A DNA stretch of 64,000 bases from Sphingomonadaceae bacterium (GCA_947451145.1 CANFXW010000008.1:62001-126000), one strand, 5' to 3'; shown: positions 1-8,791, numbered from the stretch's first letter. The notes: a model not told the origin generated them from the sequence alone. Numbers and translations: made by a program.

Positions 1-1
1 G

Positions 2-229
2 AACGGAACCGGACTGGTCGCCGCCAATCCGCCTGAGGCACCCTTTCAGACTTATAGCTGGTGGGTGAGCAACGAACTGAGCGTTGCGGGCTTCGTCGAT
101 CTGGTCGGGCTTGATGGCAAACCACCCGTCGATGATCCGGCATGGCGCCGGGCCCATTTCGGCGGCGTTCCAGCGCCGAGGTTTCGCATAGAGCTTGACG
201 GAAGCCATGCCCGCGTGGCGAAAGACTGA
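2..229 (+). CDS. C-terminal fragment of unrecognised protein (cut by window start)
   Basis: An open frame enters from the left edge and runs 75 codons to a TGA at 227-229, one base before the likely GTG of the kinase gene. The readable peptide has a Trp-Trp pair in 'YSWWV' and a short basic tail, with no recognisable catalytic motif. The codon choice (GC-rich third positions) and the tight spacing to the next gene suggest a real gene in the same operon as the fructokinase. I do not recognise the family. A sugar-metabolism role is only guilt by association with the kinase, LacI regulator and alpha-galactosidase. Confidence 0.55.
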   Translation, partial: NGTGLVAANPPEAPFQTYSWWVSNELSVAGFVDLVGLDGKPPVDDPAWRRAHFGGVPAPRFRIELDGSHARVAKD

Positions 230-230
230 C

Positions 231-1100
231 GTGGCAACCTATGGACTCATCGAAGCGGGCGGGACCAAGTTCATGCTCGGGCTCGCCGATGAAAAGGGTG
301 TGATCGGCGAGCCGTATCGCATTCCCACCACAACCCCCGAAGAAACGCTGGGCGCGGCGATTGACTGGTTCCGCAGCAAGTCTCCCCTCTACACTGCATT
401 CGGGATCGGTTCCTTCGGTCCGCTTGACCTAAATCGCAATTCGCCAACCTGGGGCTACATAACCCGCACGCCAAAGCCGCATTGGGCCAATACCGACCTC
501 GCCGGAGTGTTCGCCCGTGCATTTTCCTGCCCGGTCGGCATCGAAACCGATGTCAATGGCGCGGCGCTTGCCGAAGCGCGCTGGGGGGCGGGTGTCGGCC
601 ATGGCTCGCTGCTCTATTTGACAATCGGCACCGGTATCGGCGGCGGATTCGTCAGCGATGGCCGCCTGCTGCATGGCCTGTCACACCCGGAAATGGGGCA
701 TATCCGCCTGCCACGCCATCCGGACGATCTGGGCTTCGCAGGCGCATGCCCCTTTCACGGCGATTGTCTGGAAGGTCTGGCGAGCGGACCGGCGATCATC
801 GCGCGTTGGGGTGTATCGCTGTCCGAGCTTGCTACTGATCATTTGGCGCATGGCATCATTGCCTGGTATCTGGGCCAGGCGGTTTGCACTTTTCAGGCGA
901 TGCTTGAACCTGAAAGGATCGTAATCGGCGGCGGAGTAACTGCTACGCCGGGCTTGCTCGATCGGGTCCGCAAAGAGGCAGTCAATGCCGGTGCAGGCTA
1001 TTTCACCGGTGAACCCGCCGATGTGATTGTCGCGCCGGGACTTGGCACCGGGTCGGGGCTTATGGGCGCTCTGGCAATTGCCATCAGGTCGACATCCTGA
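231..1100 (+). CDS. ROK-family fructokinase
   Basis: Cytoplasmic sugar kinase, expected to phosphorylate fructose (or a related hexose) with ATP. ROK hallmarks are visible: N-terminal 'EAGGTKF' (nucleotide-binding strand-turn), 'DVNGAA' with the likely catalytic Asp at about residue 107, 'GTGIGGGF' phosphate loop, and the zinc-binding segment 'CPFHGDC' followed by 'LEGLASGP'. The 'EAGGTKF' opening and the zinc loop are typical of the fructokinase branch rather than glucokinases. GTG 231 gives a 289-residue product that starts just before the first conserved motif; an in-frame start at 195 or ATG 207 would overlap the upstream gene. The 3' end overlaps the convergent LacI gene by 17 bases. Substrate specificity is inferred from family resemblance. 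Confidence 0.85.
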   Translation: MATYGLIEAGGTKFMLGLADEKGVIGEPYRIPTTTPEETLGAAIDWFRSKSPLYTAFGIGSFGPLDLNRNSPTWGYITRTPKPHWANTDLAGVFARAFSCPVGIETDVNGAALAEARWGAGVGHGSLLYLTIGTGIGGGFVSDGRLLHGLSHPEMGHIRLPRHPDDLGFAGACPFHGDCLEGLASGPAIIARWGVSLSELATDHLAHGIIAWYLGQAVCTFQAMLEPERIVIGGGVTATPGLLDRVRKEAVNAGAGYFTGEPADVIVAPGLGTGSGLMGALAIAIRSTS

Positions 1101-2088
1101 CGACGAGTTGGGGTTCCATCACGATCGAAGCCGTATCTTCCCCCGCGATGCGCCGCAGAAGCATGTCAACCAGATGCTGCGCGCCGGTGGTCAGGTCCTG
1201 ACTGATCGTTGAAAGCCGCGGCACAGTCTGCTCGCATATGGCGAGGCCGTCATAGCCGATGACACGCACGTCACCCGGCACCGACAGGCCGAATTCTGAC
1301 AGCGCTCGCAGGGTGCTCATCGCGATAACGTCAGAGGCGGCGACGATGCCATGCGGGCGATAGACTGTTGAGCCGAGGAATTGGGCGATGTCCGGATGGG
1401 CTGCCTCTGCCACCAGATGGGCAGGCAGGACGGTTAATTGCCCTGAGAGCCCGGCCTCGGCCATAGCCTGATGGCTGCCTTCAAGCCGCTGGGCGATCTC
1501 CAGCGCTTTTGGGTCACCGAAAAAGGCAATCCGCCGGCAACCTCTTTCGATCAGATGTTTGGCCGCCAGATAACCGCCCTTGCGGTTGTCCGAGCCGACT
1601 GAGCAGTGCACCTGACCTTCAACACGGCCGCCCCAGACCACCAGCGGCCGATAGCGCGCCGCGACTCTGTCCAGTGTTTCAGATTGATCCGATTGGCCGA
1701 TGACGATCAGGCCATCAGCGCGCCCGGAATCGACGAAACGTTCGAGCCAGCCATTGTCTGTCGGAATTACGCGCGAGAGGACCAGATCATAACCGCGCTC
1801 GGTCAGCGCATCGGCCAGCAGGCCCAGCATGGTGATGAAGAAGGGGTCGGAGATGTGCTGCCCGGTCTCGTGCCCCAGCGGGATCAGCACGCCGATCGCT
1901 CCGGTGCGCTGGATGCGCAGGTTGCGCGCCATGGCATTGGGGCGGAAGTCATGCTCATCAGCAAGCGCCCGAATCCGCTCACGGGTTTTCTTGCTGATCA
2001 GCTCTGACCCGGCCAGAGCGCGCGAAACCGTGCCCGTGGAAACCCCTGCGAGTTCCGCAAGTTCCTTGATATTCTTGATGCGGCTCAT
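1084..2088 (-). CDS. LacI-family transcriptional regulator
   Basis: A 334-residue DNA-binding repressor of standard LacI length. The N-terminal helix-turn-helix begins 'NIKELAELAGVSTGTVSRAL' (about residues 6-25), followed by the hinge 'FRPNAMARNLR' and a periplasmic-binding-protein-like effector domain with 'DPFF' and a C-terminal 'VIGYDG'. The gene is divergent from the secreted alpha-galactosidase and convergent with the fructokinase. It is therefore the natural local regulator of galactoside use, with a sugar or oligosaccharide as inducer (inference). A LacI-type palindromic operator lies in the shared upstream region at 2197-2210. Confidence 0.92.
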   Translation of the reverse strand: MSRIKNIKELAELAGVSTGTVSRALAGSELISKKTRERIRALADEHDFRPNAMARNLRIQRTGAIGVLIPLGHETGQHISDPFFITMLGLLADALTERGYDLVLSRVIPTDNGWLERFVDSGRADGLIVIGQSDQSETLDRVAARYRPLVVWGGRVEGQVHCSVGSDNRKGGYLAAKHLIERGCRRIAFFGDPKALEIAQRLEGSHQAMAEAGLSGQLTVLPAHLVAEAAHPDIAQFLGSTVYRPHGIVAASDVIAMSTLRALSEFGLSVPGDVRVIGYDGLAICEQTVPRLSTISQDLTTGAQHLVDMLLRRIAGEDTASIVMEPQLVVRMST

Positions 2089-2196
2089 TGGTGTAACGAA
2101 CTACCCCATAATCCTGATCGGCTGTTGATACTCATGTTCGCGCCTGCCGCGCAATAGCAAGGGAAAACGCAAGGATCGCAGTATCAAGCAACATCA

Positions 2197-2210
2197 TTCA
2201 ATCGATTGCA
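2197..2210. promoter_or_regulatory. Candidate LacI-family operator
   Basis: The core CAATCGATTG (2199-2208) is a perfect palindrome with a central CG step. With its flanks it reads T-T-C-A-A-T-C-G-A-T-T-G-C-A, one base away from the symmetrical LacI-family form TGCAATCGATTGCA. It lies between the divergent LacI regulator (start 2088) and the alpha-galactosidase (start about 2287), where it could control both. A similar half-site ('CAATCG') occurs again at about 2234. Confidence 0.55.
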
Positions 2211-2286
2211 TAATCACTGAACCGGGCTATCATCAATCGAAAGGCGCGCCGTTTGCGGCAGAATGCCTGTGTTGGAGAGTAATCCT

Positions 2287-4197
2287 GTGCGTTACGCATT
2301 CATGGCCTTTACCTCTGCAGTGGCGCTGGCATCAACGCCTGCCTTTGCGGGCACCAGCGCAGCGCTTCAGCCCTCTGGCGCCTGGTCGCTCCGGGAAACC
2401 GGCTCTGCTCCAACCCCGCCGATGGGCTGGAACAGCTGGAATGCCTTCGGCACCGGGATCACCGAGGCAAAGGTGCTCGGTTCTGCCGAAATCATCCGTA
2501 ATTCGGGACTGGAGGACAAAGGCTATCGCAGTATCAACATCGATGACGGCTGGTGGCTGAAGCGGCGCATCAGTGACGGGCGGATGCAGGTGCGCACCAG
2601 CCTGTTTCCCAGCGCGGCCGTGGGCGGCCCCGAAGAAAGCTCGCTGCGCCCCTTTACTGACAAGTTGCACGCCATGGGTTTCAAGGCCGGGATATATACC
2701 GACATCGGCCGCAATGCCTGTGCGCAGGCGTGGTCGCCTGACAATCCCAACTTGCCTGAGGGCACCCAGGCCGAGCGCGAGGTGGGGCTGCATGGCCATG
2801 TCAACCAGGACATCACGCTCTATTTCAAGGACTGGAACTTTGACTACATCAAGGTCGATGCCTGCGGGCTATCGGCCTATCGCCCTGGCAATCCGCGTGT
2901 CGACAATGGCCATTTCCGACCCTTTGGCCCGCTGGTGGTCGATGCCAATATCAACCAGACGAACGTCGCCGAAGTAAAGCGGCTCTATGGCGAAGTGCGT
3001 GATGCCCTCAAACAGGTGCGGCCATCGGGCGATTTCGTGCTCTCGCTGTGCAACTGGGGCTCGGCCAATGTCCGCAGCTGGGGCAAGGATTTCGGCACTA
3101 TCTGGCGCACCAGCAATGATATCGACACCAGCTGGGGCAGGATGCTGCACAACTTTGACAGCGTCTCGACGCGCGAGCTCTATGCCGGGCCCGGACACTG
3201 GAATGATCCGGACATGCTGGAAGTGGGCAACGGCCAGTTCGACGGCAATCACCTGACAGAGGCCCGTACGCATATGAGCCTGTGGGCCATTGCTGCGGCT
3301 CCGCTGATCATCGGCACCGATCTGACCAAGGCGCCGCAGGCCATGATCGATGTGCTCGGTGCGCCCGAGGTGATTGCGGTCAATCAGGATCCGGCGGGCA
3401 ACCAGGGCATCCTCGCCTATACCGACAGCGAACGGCAAGTCATCGTCAAGACGCTTGCCAAGCGCGGCGAGAAGGCAGTTGTCCTGTTCAATCGCACAAA
3501 CGAACCAACAGACATCACTCTGACTTCGGCGCATCTGAAGTTTGCCGCTGGCCAGCTGATCCAGCTACGTGATTTGTGGGCGCGCAGCGATTTGCCGGGC
3601 TTCACCGGCATGAAGATGTTCCATCTTCGTCCGCACGAAGCGATCATGCTCAAGGCAACCGGCGTGCCGCTGGCGGGTGAGGGGCGCTACCTCTCGGAGA
3701 TGACCGGACGCATCAATGTCGCGCAAGACGGCATCACCGCGCTGGAGGCCGATCCGATCATCCACCGCATGATGGACCCCTATAACCCCGGCACAATCAG
3801 CGACGGCAACCGCCCGCTCTATGCCGGCTGGGGCGGCCCGCGGGCAGATGCCAGCCCCTATGACCAGACGCTGCGGATTGCCAACGTGCCGTTCCGGACG
3901 GGCCTTGGCATTCTGGCTAACTCGCGGCTGGAGATTAAGGCACAGGGTGAATTCAAACGCTTCACCGCCAAAGTGGGCCTTGATGATTCAACGCGGGGTA
4001 AACGCGCTGCTGTGCGGTTCGAGATCTATGGCGATGGCAAACGCCTCGCCGTCTCGCGGCCAATGCGCTTTGGCATGGCGGCAAATGACATTTCGGCGGA
4101 CATCACTGGCGCAAAAGTGGTCGAACTGATCGCCCGCCAGCTGCAGCCCGATACTGGCAATGTGGTGGTGAGCTGGGCGGATGCCCGGGTTGAATAG
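2287..4197 (+). CDS. Secreted alpha-galactosidase (GH27) with C-terminal NPCBM-like domain
   Basis: An exported glycosidase expected to release terminal alpha-galactose. GH27 signatures appear in order: 'PPMGWNSWN', 'NIDDGWW', 'GIYTDIG', 'YIKVDACG' (nucleophile Asp), 'LSLCNWG', 'WRTSNDID' (acid/base Asp) and 'GPGHWNDPDMLE'. After an all-beta domain, the last 150 or so residues (about 490-636) resemble an NPCBM carbohydrate-binding module. I prefer GTG 2287 as start because GGAGAG (2274-2279) lies 7 bases upstream and the product then begins directly with a signal peptide ending '...STPAFA'. ATG 2263 is the alternative. It probably responds to the divergent LacI regulator. Immediately downstream is a broken sugar symporter. 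Confidence 0.93.
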   Translation: MRYAFMAFTSAVALASTPAFAGTSAALQPSGAWSLRETGSAPTPPMGWNSWNAFGTGITEAKVLGSAEIIRNSGLEDKGYRSINIDDGWWLKRRISDGRMQVRTSLFPSAAVGGPEESSLRPFTDKLHAMGFKAGIYTDIGRNACAQAWSPDNPNLPEGTQAEREVGLHGHVNQDITLYFKDWNFDYIKVDACGLSAYRPGNPRVDNGHFRPFGPLVVDANINQTNVAEVKRLYGEVRDALKQVRPSGDFVLSLCNWGSANVRSWGKDFGTIWRTSNDIDTSWGRMLHNFDSVSTRELYAGPGHWNDPDMLEVGNGQFDGNHLTEARTHMSLWAIAAAPLIIGTDLTKAPQAMIDVLGAPEVIAVNQDPAGNQGILAYTDSERQVIVKTLAKRGEKAVVLFNRTNEPTDITLTSAHLKFAAGQLIQLRDLWARSDLPGFTGMKMFHLRPHEAIMLKATGVPLAGEGRYLSEMTGRINVAQDGITALEADPIIHRMMDPYNPGTISDGNRPLYAGWGGPRADASPYDQTLRIANVPFRTGLGILANSRLEIKAQGEFKRFTAKVGLDDSTRGKRAAVRFEIYGDGKRLAVSRPMRFGMAANDISADITGAKVVELIARQLQPDTGNVVVSWADARVE

Positions 4198-4211
4198 GAG
4201 CGCGGGGTAAA

Positions 4212-4394
4212 TGGGAGAAGGTTAAGAAGCTGGCGGCAATCGATCTGATGATGCTGGCGGGCTATGCCCTCTTCAACTTCGGCCTTGCCCGATTTGTCAG
4301 CCGCGAAAAGGCGGGGCACGAGCAGAACAGCACCGACTATTTCCTCGCCGACGGCGCGCTGTCGCTGGCCTTGGTCAGGCCGATGCAGGGGTGA
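4212..4394 (+). pseudogene. Truncated remnant of a sodium/sugar symporter (SSS family)
   Basis: Between the alpha-galactosidase and the monooxygenase a short frame reads 'LAAIDLMMLAGYALFNF', then 'ARFVSREKAGHEQN' and 'TDYFLADGALS', before a TGA at 4392-4394. This matches the first membrane helix and the conserved 'SREK...DYFLAG' segment of solute:sodium symporters of the SGLT type. The rest of the roughly 500-residue transporter is absent and there is no good start codon, so this is a decaying 5' remnant. Its position behind a GH27 gene suggests the cluster once had a dedicated galactose carrier. It is too short for a standard gene call. Confidence 0.65.
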
Positions 4395-4493
4395 GGGCGC
4401 TTGCATAAGCGGCATGCCCTGCCTAGCGACTTTCAGGTGATTCTCGCCAAGTTGCGACAGCAACCCGGCCATTTTCTATGATGGAGTGTGACT

Positions 4494-5795
4494 TTGACCA
4501 GCGACAGGGTGATCATTGCAGGTGGTGGCATCGCAGGCTTGTCGCTCGCTCTGACCCTTCATCAGATCGGCGTGCCATGCGTGGTTTACGAAGGCGTGAG
4601 CGAACTGGCTCCGCTTGGTGTCGGCATCAATCTTCAGCCCAATGCGGTTCGCGAACTGGAAGACCTTGGTATCGGTGAGGATGAGCTTGACCAGATCGGC
4701 GTGCCGGCCCGCGAATGGGCGCTGGTTGGCCTCAATGGCAAGGAAATCTATGCCGAGACCCGTGGTAAATTCGCAGGCTATAATTGGCATCAATATGCCG
4801 TGCACCGGGGCAAGTTCCACCTGCTACTTGCCCAAAAGGTGAGAGAGCGCCTTGGGGCGGAGGCGCTGGTGCTCGGCCGCAAGGTTACCGGCTATCGCAA
4901 AGAGGGCGATGGCACGGTCACCGCGCTTGTGCTCGCCGATGACGGCACGAGGCACGAGGAGCGCGGATCAATTCTGATCGGCGCCGATGGCATTCATTCG
5001 GCCGTGCGTGCGCAAATGCATCCAGACCAGCCACCGATCCATTGGGGCGGTACGATTATGTGGCGAGGCACTGCGCGCAGCGTGCCGATCCGCACAGGTT
5101 CGTCGTTCATCGGCCTTGGTACTGATCGCCACCGGGTGGTGCTTTATCCGATATCGCACCCCGACGCTGATGGTCTGGCTGACATCAACTGGATTGCCGA
5201 ACAGACTTTCGCGACAGACCACGACTGGCAGAAGTCGGGCTGGTTCCGCCCGGTTGAATTGCAGGAGTTCGCCCGCGAATTTGACAGTTTCGTCTATGAT
5301 TGGCTCGATCTGCCTGCGCTTCTGGCAAAGTCGGACTGCGCTTACGAAAATCCGATGATTGATCGTGAACCGCTGCCGACCTGGGTTGATGGTGCGGTGG
5401 CGCTTATCGGCGATGCCGCGCATGCCATGTACCCCACCGGATCGAACGGGGCCACGCAGGCCATTATCGACGGGCGGGTACTGGGCCGTATCATGCTTGA
5501 GAGGGGGGCCACTCCAGCGGCCCTGCGGCAATTTGATGATGAGCTTTGCGGGCCCGTCGGACAGCTGGCATTGCGCAATCGCGGAGCAGGCCCGTTCGGA
5601 TTGTTGCGCATGGTCGACGAGCGTTGCGGGGGCCAGTTCGAGGACATTGAAGATGTCATCCCGGCTGGCGAGCGCGCCCAGTTCATGCTGGCCTATCAGC
5701 AGGCAGCTGGCTTCGCCAAGGAGCAGTTGAACGGTGCCCCCCGAATCATTGCTGACGGTGCTAAAGTCGAAGACAGGGCGATCCAACCGGCATGA
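4494..5795 (+). CDS. FAD-dependent monooxygenase (PHBH fold)
   Basis: A cytoplasmic flavoprotein aromatic hydroxylase-type enzyme using FAD and presumably NAD(P)H with O2. It shows the N-terminal dinucleotide motif 'IIAGGGIAGLSLAL', the 'DG' motif in 'LIGADGIHSAVR', and the FAD-ribityl 'GDAAHAMYPTGSNGATQAI' motif of the salicylate/hydroxybenzoate hydroxylase group. Length (433 residues) is typical. TTG 4494 sits 7 bases after GGAG (4483-4486), better placed than GTG 4488, which is only one base from it. The stop overlaps the next start by 4 bases, so it is translationally coupled to the DUF3237 protein. The substrate cannot be told; an aromatic acid or a PhzS-like substrate is possible. Confidence 0.88.
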   Translation: MTSDRVIIAGGGIAGLSLALTLHQIGVPCVVYEGVSELAPLGVGINLQPNAVRELEDLGIGEDELDQIGVPAREWALVGLNGKEIYAETRGKFAGYNWHQYAVHRGKFHLLLAQKVRERLGAEALVLGRKVTGYRKEGDGTVTALVLADDGTRHEERGSILIGADGIHSAVRAQMHPDQPPIHWGGTIMWRGTARSVPIRTGSSFIGLGTDRHRVVLYPISHPDADGLADINWIAEQTFATDHDWQKSGWFRPVELQEFAREFDSFVYDWLDLPALLAKSDCAYENPMIDREPLPTWVDGAVALIGDAAHAMYPTGSNGATQAIIDGRVLGRIMLERGATPAALRQFDDELCGPVGQLALRNRGAGPFGLLRMVDERCGGQFEDIEDVIPAGERAQFMLAYQQAAGFAKEQLNGAPRIIADGAKVEDRAIQPA

Positions 5796-6205
5796 CACCG
5801 TTTGGGCACCCTTCCGCGTTTCGGCTCGAAGTCGAAGTGCTGGCGCCCGAGGCGCTCGACCCATCTTCAGGTGGGCCTGTCAGGTTGATTGCGGTCGTTG
5901 GCGGGCGTGTCACAGGAAGCTTGCAGGGTGCAATCCTGCCCGGCGGGGCGGACTGGCAGACCCTACGCCCGGATGGCACGATCGAGATCGAGGCGCGCTA
6001 TTTTCTGCAACTCGACGATGGCACCCGCGTGGAATTGGTGAACAGCGGGCTGCGCAAGCCTGACTCGCGCGGATTCTGGTCGACCATTCGATTGCGCTGT
6101 GAAGCGAAAGGTCGCGAGGCGTTGAACCAGACGCAGTATGTGGCCTTCGGACAAAAGATGCCTGACTTTGTAGCAATCGAGGCCTGGGCCCTGCCGCTGG
6201 ATTGA
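5792..6205 (+). CDS. DUF3237 domain protein
   Basis: A 137-residue single-domain protein with the DUF3237 pattern: N-terminal 'FRLEVEV', 'GGPVRLIAVVGGRVTGSLQGAILPGGADW', a central 'DGTIEIEARYFLQLDDG' strand pair and a closing 'ALNQTQYVAFG'. The function of this family is unknown; it forms a beta-barrel-like fold. Its ATG overlaps the stop of the FAD monooxygenase (ATGA at 5792-5795), so the two are made together and it may be an accessory or downstream enzyme of the same oxidation step (inference). Confidence 0.85.
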   Translation: MTPFGHPSAFRLEVEVLAPEALDPSSGGPVRLIAVVGGRVTGSLQGAILPGGADWQTLRPDGTIEIEARYFLQLDDGTRVELVNSGLRKPDSRGFWSTIRLRCEAKGREALNQTQYVAFGQKMPDFVAIEAWALPLD

Positions 6206-6396
6206 GCCGGGCCTAGATCCGCGCCGTTCAGGTCGAAACAGGTAACACGATCGCGATTGCCGGCTGCGCCGAGGAACATTGGCACGGGTTCATAGGGGGA
6301 TATCCAAGCCAGTTGCCCCGCTCTATGAAAGGGCTTACATCGCAGGGTGTGACCGGATCGAATGCGCAGTCAAGGGATAGGTACGTGCTCTGCGCC
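6206..6396. other. Intergenic stretch with possible decayed coding sequence on minus strand
   Basis: This is the 191-base gap between the DUF3237 gene and the convergent LacI gene. On the minus strand, after a TGA at about 6372, an open frame without an obvious start reads 'HRAGQLAWISPYEPVPMFLG' and on through 'NRDRVTCFDLNGAD' into the antisense of the DUF3237 gene. It looks protein-like but I cannot assign it to a family. It may be a gene remnant or chance. No clear terminator hairpin is visible here. Confidence 0.25.
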
Positions 6397-7398
6397 TCAG
6401 CGCGTGGATTGTCGTTCGACGATGCTGAAGCCAACATCGATGCGGCGGGGGGCATCGTTCGTTTGACCGGCTCGCTGCTGCAAAACAGTGATCGCTTCGC
6501 GGGCAATGCGGGTGCCGTCGATCTCTACCGAGGTAATCGTCGGACGCCCGTCAGCTGCCAATTGCGTATTGCCGAAACCGATCACGCCCAGCTCGTCCGG
6601 GACTGCGATACCGACCGCCTGCGCTTCATCGGCAACGCCCATGGCGAGCAGGTCCGATCCGCAGACCACCAGATCGGGGCGCGGGTTCATCTGCATGATA
6701 TGGGTAAAGCAGGCACGCGCATCGGAAAGGCGGCCGGGCACCATCACTTCTGTTTCGCCCGGCGGTGTGGCACCCCGGCTGCACCATTCGGCTACGAAGC
6801 CATCCCGCCGCTGGCGCGCGCGCGGTGTTTCGGGCAGCAACAGGTGCGGGTGACGATAGCCCTTCTGGCGCGCAAAACTCGCCAGATCCTCGCCGATGTC
6901 CCGGTGCGAAAAGCCGATGGCGACATCGACCGGCTCTTCGGGAAGATCCCAGATTTCGATCACGGTCGTGCCCGAACGGCGCAGCAATTTGCGGGTTTCC
7001 TGATCGACCGTGCTGGTAATCACCACCGCCTCGGCACGGCGGCCAAGCGCTGCACGGATCGGCTCGCGGATAGCGCTCTCGCCCAGCCCGGTGACGCTGA
7101 GCATGGTAACATATCCCGCCGCGTCCAGTTCACTGATCATCGCCTCGATCGTCTCGACAAAGATCGAATTGGCGAGTTGCGGGATCATCACCGCGACCAG
7201 CCGCGAACGGCTCGAAGCCAGCCCGCCGGCAATCAGGTTGGGGATATAGCCCAGCCGCTCGACAGCCTGACGGATCCGTTCACCCGTGGCAGCGGCGACG
7301 ATCTCGGGATTGTTGAACCAGCGCGAGACGGTGGCGGCCGAAACTTCGGCGGCAGCGGCAACGTCATCAAGCGTAAGGGATTCGGTTTCGTCGTTCAT
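6397..7398 (-). CDS. LacI-family transcriptional regulator (GntR/IdnR-like)
   Basis: A 333-residue repressor with N-terminal helix-turn-helix 'TLDDVAAAAEVSAATVSRWF' (about residues 8-27), hinge 'YIPNLIAGGLASSRS' and a ligand domain ending in 'LGVIGFGN'. The 'RWFNNPE' variant after the recognition helix recalls gluconate-type LacI regulators. It is divergent from the secreted alpha/beta hydrolase, with only 68 bases between the two starts, so it probably controls that gene and itself. A TGTGC...GCACA inverted repeat (7427-7444) lies in that gap, but is too short to call confidently. Confidence 0.9.
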   Translation of the reverse strand: MNDETESLTLDDVAAAAEVSAATVSRWFNNPEIVAAATGERIRQAVERLGYIPNLIAGGLASSRSRLVAVMIPQLANSIFVETIEAMISELDAAGYVTMLSVTGLGESAIREPIRAALGRRAEAVVITSTVDQETRKLLRRSGTTVIEIWDLPEEPVDVAIGFSHRDIGEDLASFARQKGYRHPHLLLPETPRARQRRDGFVAEWCSRGATPPGETEVMVPGRLSDARACFTHIMQMNPRPDLVVCGSDLLAMGVADEAQAVGIAVPDELGVIGFGNTQLAADGRPTITSVEIDGTRIAREAITVLQQRAGQTNDAPRRIDVGFSIVERQSTR

Positions 7399-7466
7399 GC
7401 TGCAGAGCCTAGAATGTCAGTCACTTTGTGCAAGCAGCAGCACATTTATCAAGGGGGAGGCATCGG

Positions 7467-8735
7467 ATGATGCGGAATAAACTGGCTATGGCCGTAGCAG
7501 TTCTGGCTTTGGCTGCGCCGGTCATCGCGCAAGATGCCGCAGCGCCACTTCCGGCATTGCCCGGCGGCGCGCACTGGGCTGCCGAAGTTCCGGCCCGGTG
7601 GAACGGCACGCTGCTGGTCTGGTCGCGCGGCTATTCCAATCGGGCAGGCCAGCCGGAAAGTGCCCCTGCGGCGCTGCGAGGTGAATTGCTGGCGCGCGGC
7701 TATGCGCTCGCCGGATCGGACTATGGCAGCGGCGGTTGGGCGCTTGAACAGGCGGTTCCGGCACAGGGCCAAGCCATCGCCGCCTTTACCGAGACACACG
7801 GCAAGCCCAAGCGGGTGATCGCTTGGGGTAATTCAATGGGTGGGCTGGTCACCGTCGCGCTCGCCGAACAGAAGGCGCCGCGGATCGATGGCGGCATTGC
7901 CTTTTGCTCGTCGATCGGCGGGTCGGTGGGCATGATGAATATGGCGCTTGATGGTGCCTATGCCTTTCGCATGCTGGTCGCTCCCGGTGCGGGAATTTTA
8001 CTCACGGGAATTACTGACGACCGTGTGAATGGCGAAAAGGTCAGTACCGCACTGGCCGCTGCGATGAAGATGCCTGAGGGCCGGGCGAGGGTTGCCCTTG
8101 CTGCGGTGCTTGCCGGAGTTCCCGGGTGGTCAAGTGCGGGCAAATCGGCCCCGGCGGACGGCGATGCCGAGGCGCAAGTCGATGAAATGGCCCGGGCATT
8201 CGTCATGGGCGTATTCTTGCCGCGCGGCGATCAGGAGGCGCGCACCGGGGTGGGCTATTCGTGGAATACCGGCATCGATTATCGCCGCCAGTTGCAGCTT
8301 TCCGGACGGCGCGGGTTGGTTGAAGCGCTCTATCGCAAGGCGGGCATAAGCCTCGATTCCGATCTGGCGCAGCTTAATGCCGGCCCTCGAATTTCAGCGA
8401 TGGCCAAGTCGGTCAACTACATGAAGGCCAATTATGCCCCCACTGCGAGCCCATCCGTTCCGCTGCTCGCCGTGCAGGCTGTGGGCGACGGGGCGACGTC
8501 GCCCTCTATGCAGCGCGGTTATGCCGAGGCAGTGGCGAACAAGCGTAACTTTGCCAGCCTGTGGCTGAATCAGGCGGGGCATTGCACCTTTACTGCCAAG
8601 CAGGTTTGGGCCTCAATTGCCTATCTGGAAAAGCGGCTCGACAGCGGCAAGTGGGGTGATCGGCCCGAGGGCTTTATTGCACATCAGCCAGCACCGATGT
8701 TGCGGCCTTGCTGGCGCAGTCGGAGCTGCCGCTGA
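7467..8735 (+). CDS. Exported alpha/beta hydrolase
   Basis: A 422-residue periplasmic or secreted hydrolase. A signal peptide (about residues 1-22, 'LALAAPVIAQ') is followed by an alpha/beta fold with nucleophile elbow 'GNSMGG' and a late 'QAGHCTF' that fits the catalytic His. ATG 7467 is chosen because GGGGGAGG (7453-7460) is 6 bases upstream. The last dozen codons read 'MLRPCWRSRSCR', unlike the rest of the protein; the +1 frame there reads 'TDVAALLAQSELP', so a late frameshift is possible. The substrate is unknown; an ester or lactone is likely. A hairpin follows at 8741. Confidence 0.8.
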   Translation: MMRNKLAMAVAVLALAAPVIAQDAAAPLPALPGGAHWAAEVPARWNGTLLVWSRGYSNRAGQPESAPAALRGELLARGYALAGSDYGSGGWALEQAVPAQGQAIAAFTETHGKPKRVIAWGNSMGGLVTVALAEQKAPRIDGGIAFCSSIGGSVGMMNMALDGAYAFRMLVAPGAGILLTGITDDRVNGEKVSTALAAAMKMPEGRARVALAAVLAGVPGWSSAGKSAPADGDAEAQVDEMARAFVMGVFLPRGDQEARTGVGYSWNTGIDYRRQLQLSGRRGLVEALYRKAGISLDSDLAQLNAGPRISAMAKSVNYMKANYAPTASPSVPLLAVQAVGDGATSPSMQRGYAEAVANKRNFASLWLNQAGHCTFTAKQVWASIAYLEKRLDSGKWGDRPEGFIAHQPAPMLRPCWRSRSCR

Positions 8736-8740
8736 TACAA

Positions 8741-8772
8741 AAAGGGCCCCACCGTTTCCGGCGAGGCCCTTT
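8741..8772. terminator. Bidirectional rho-independent-like terminator
   Basis: AAAGGGCC (8741-8748) pairs perfectly with GGCCCTTT (8765-8772) around a 16-base loop. It lies between the convergent hydrolase and TonB receptor genes. On the minus strand the stem is followed by a T-run (TTTTTG), so termination of the receptor transcript is the stronger direction. Confidence 0.75.
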
Positions 8773-8791
8773 CTTGGTAGCTGACTCGCGA

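Noticed and set aside
6313..7470. Plus-strand open frame of 385 codons across the second LacI gene
   Set aside because: It is antisense to a clear LacI regulator and shows no domain; it results from high GC content.
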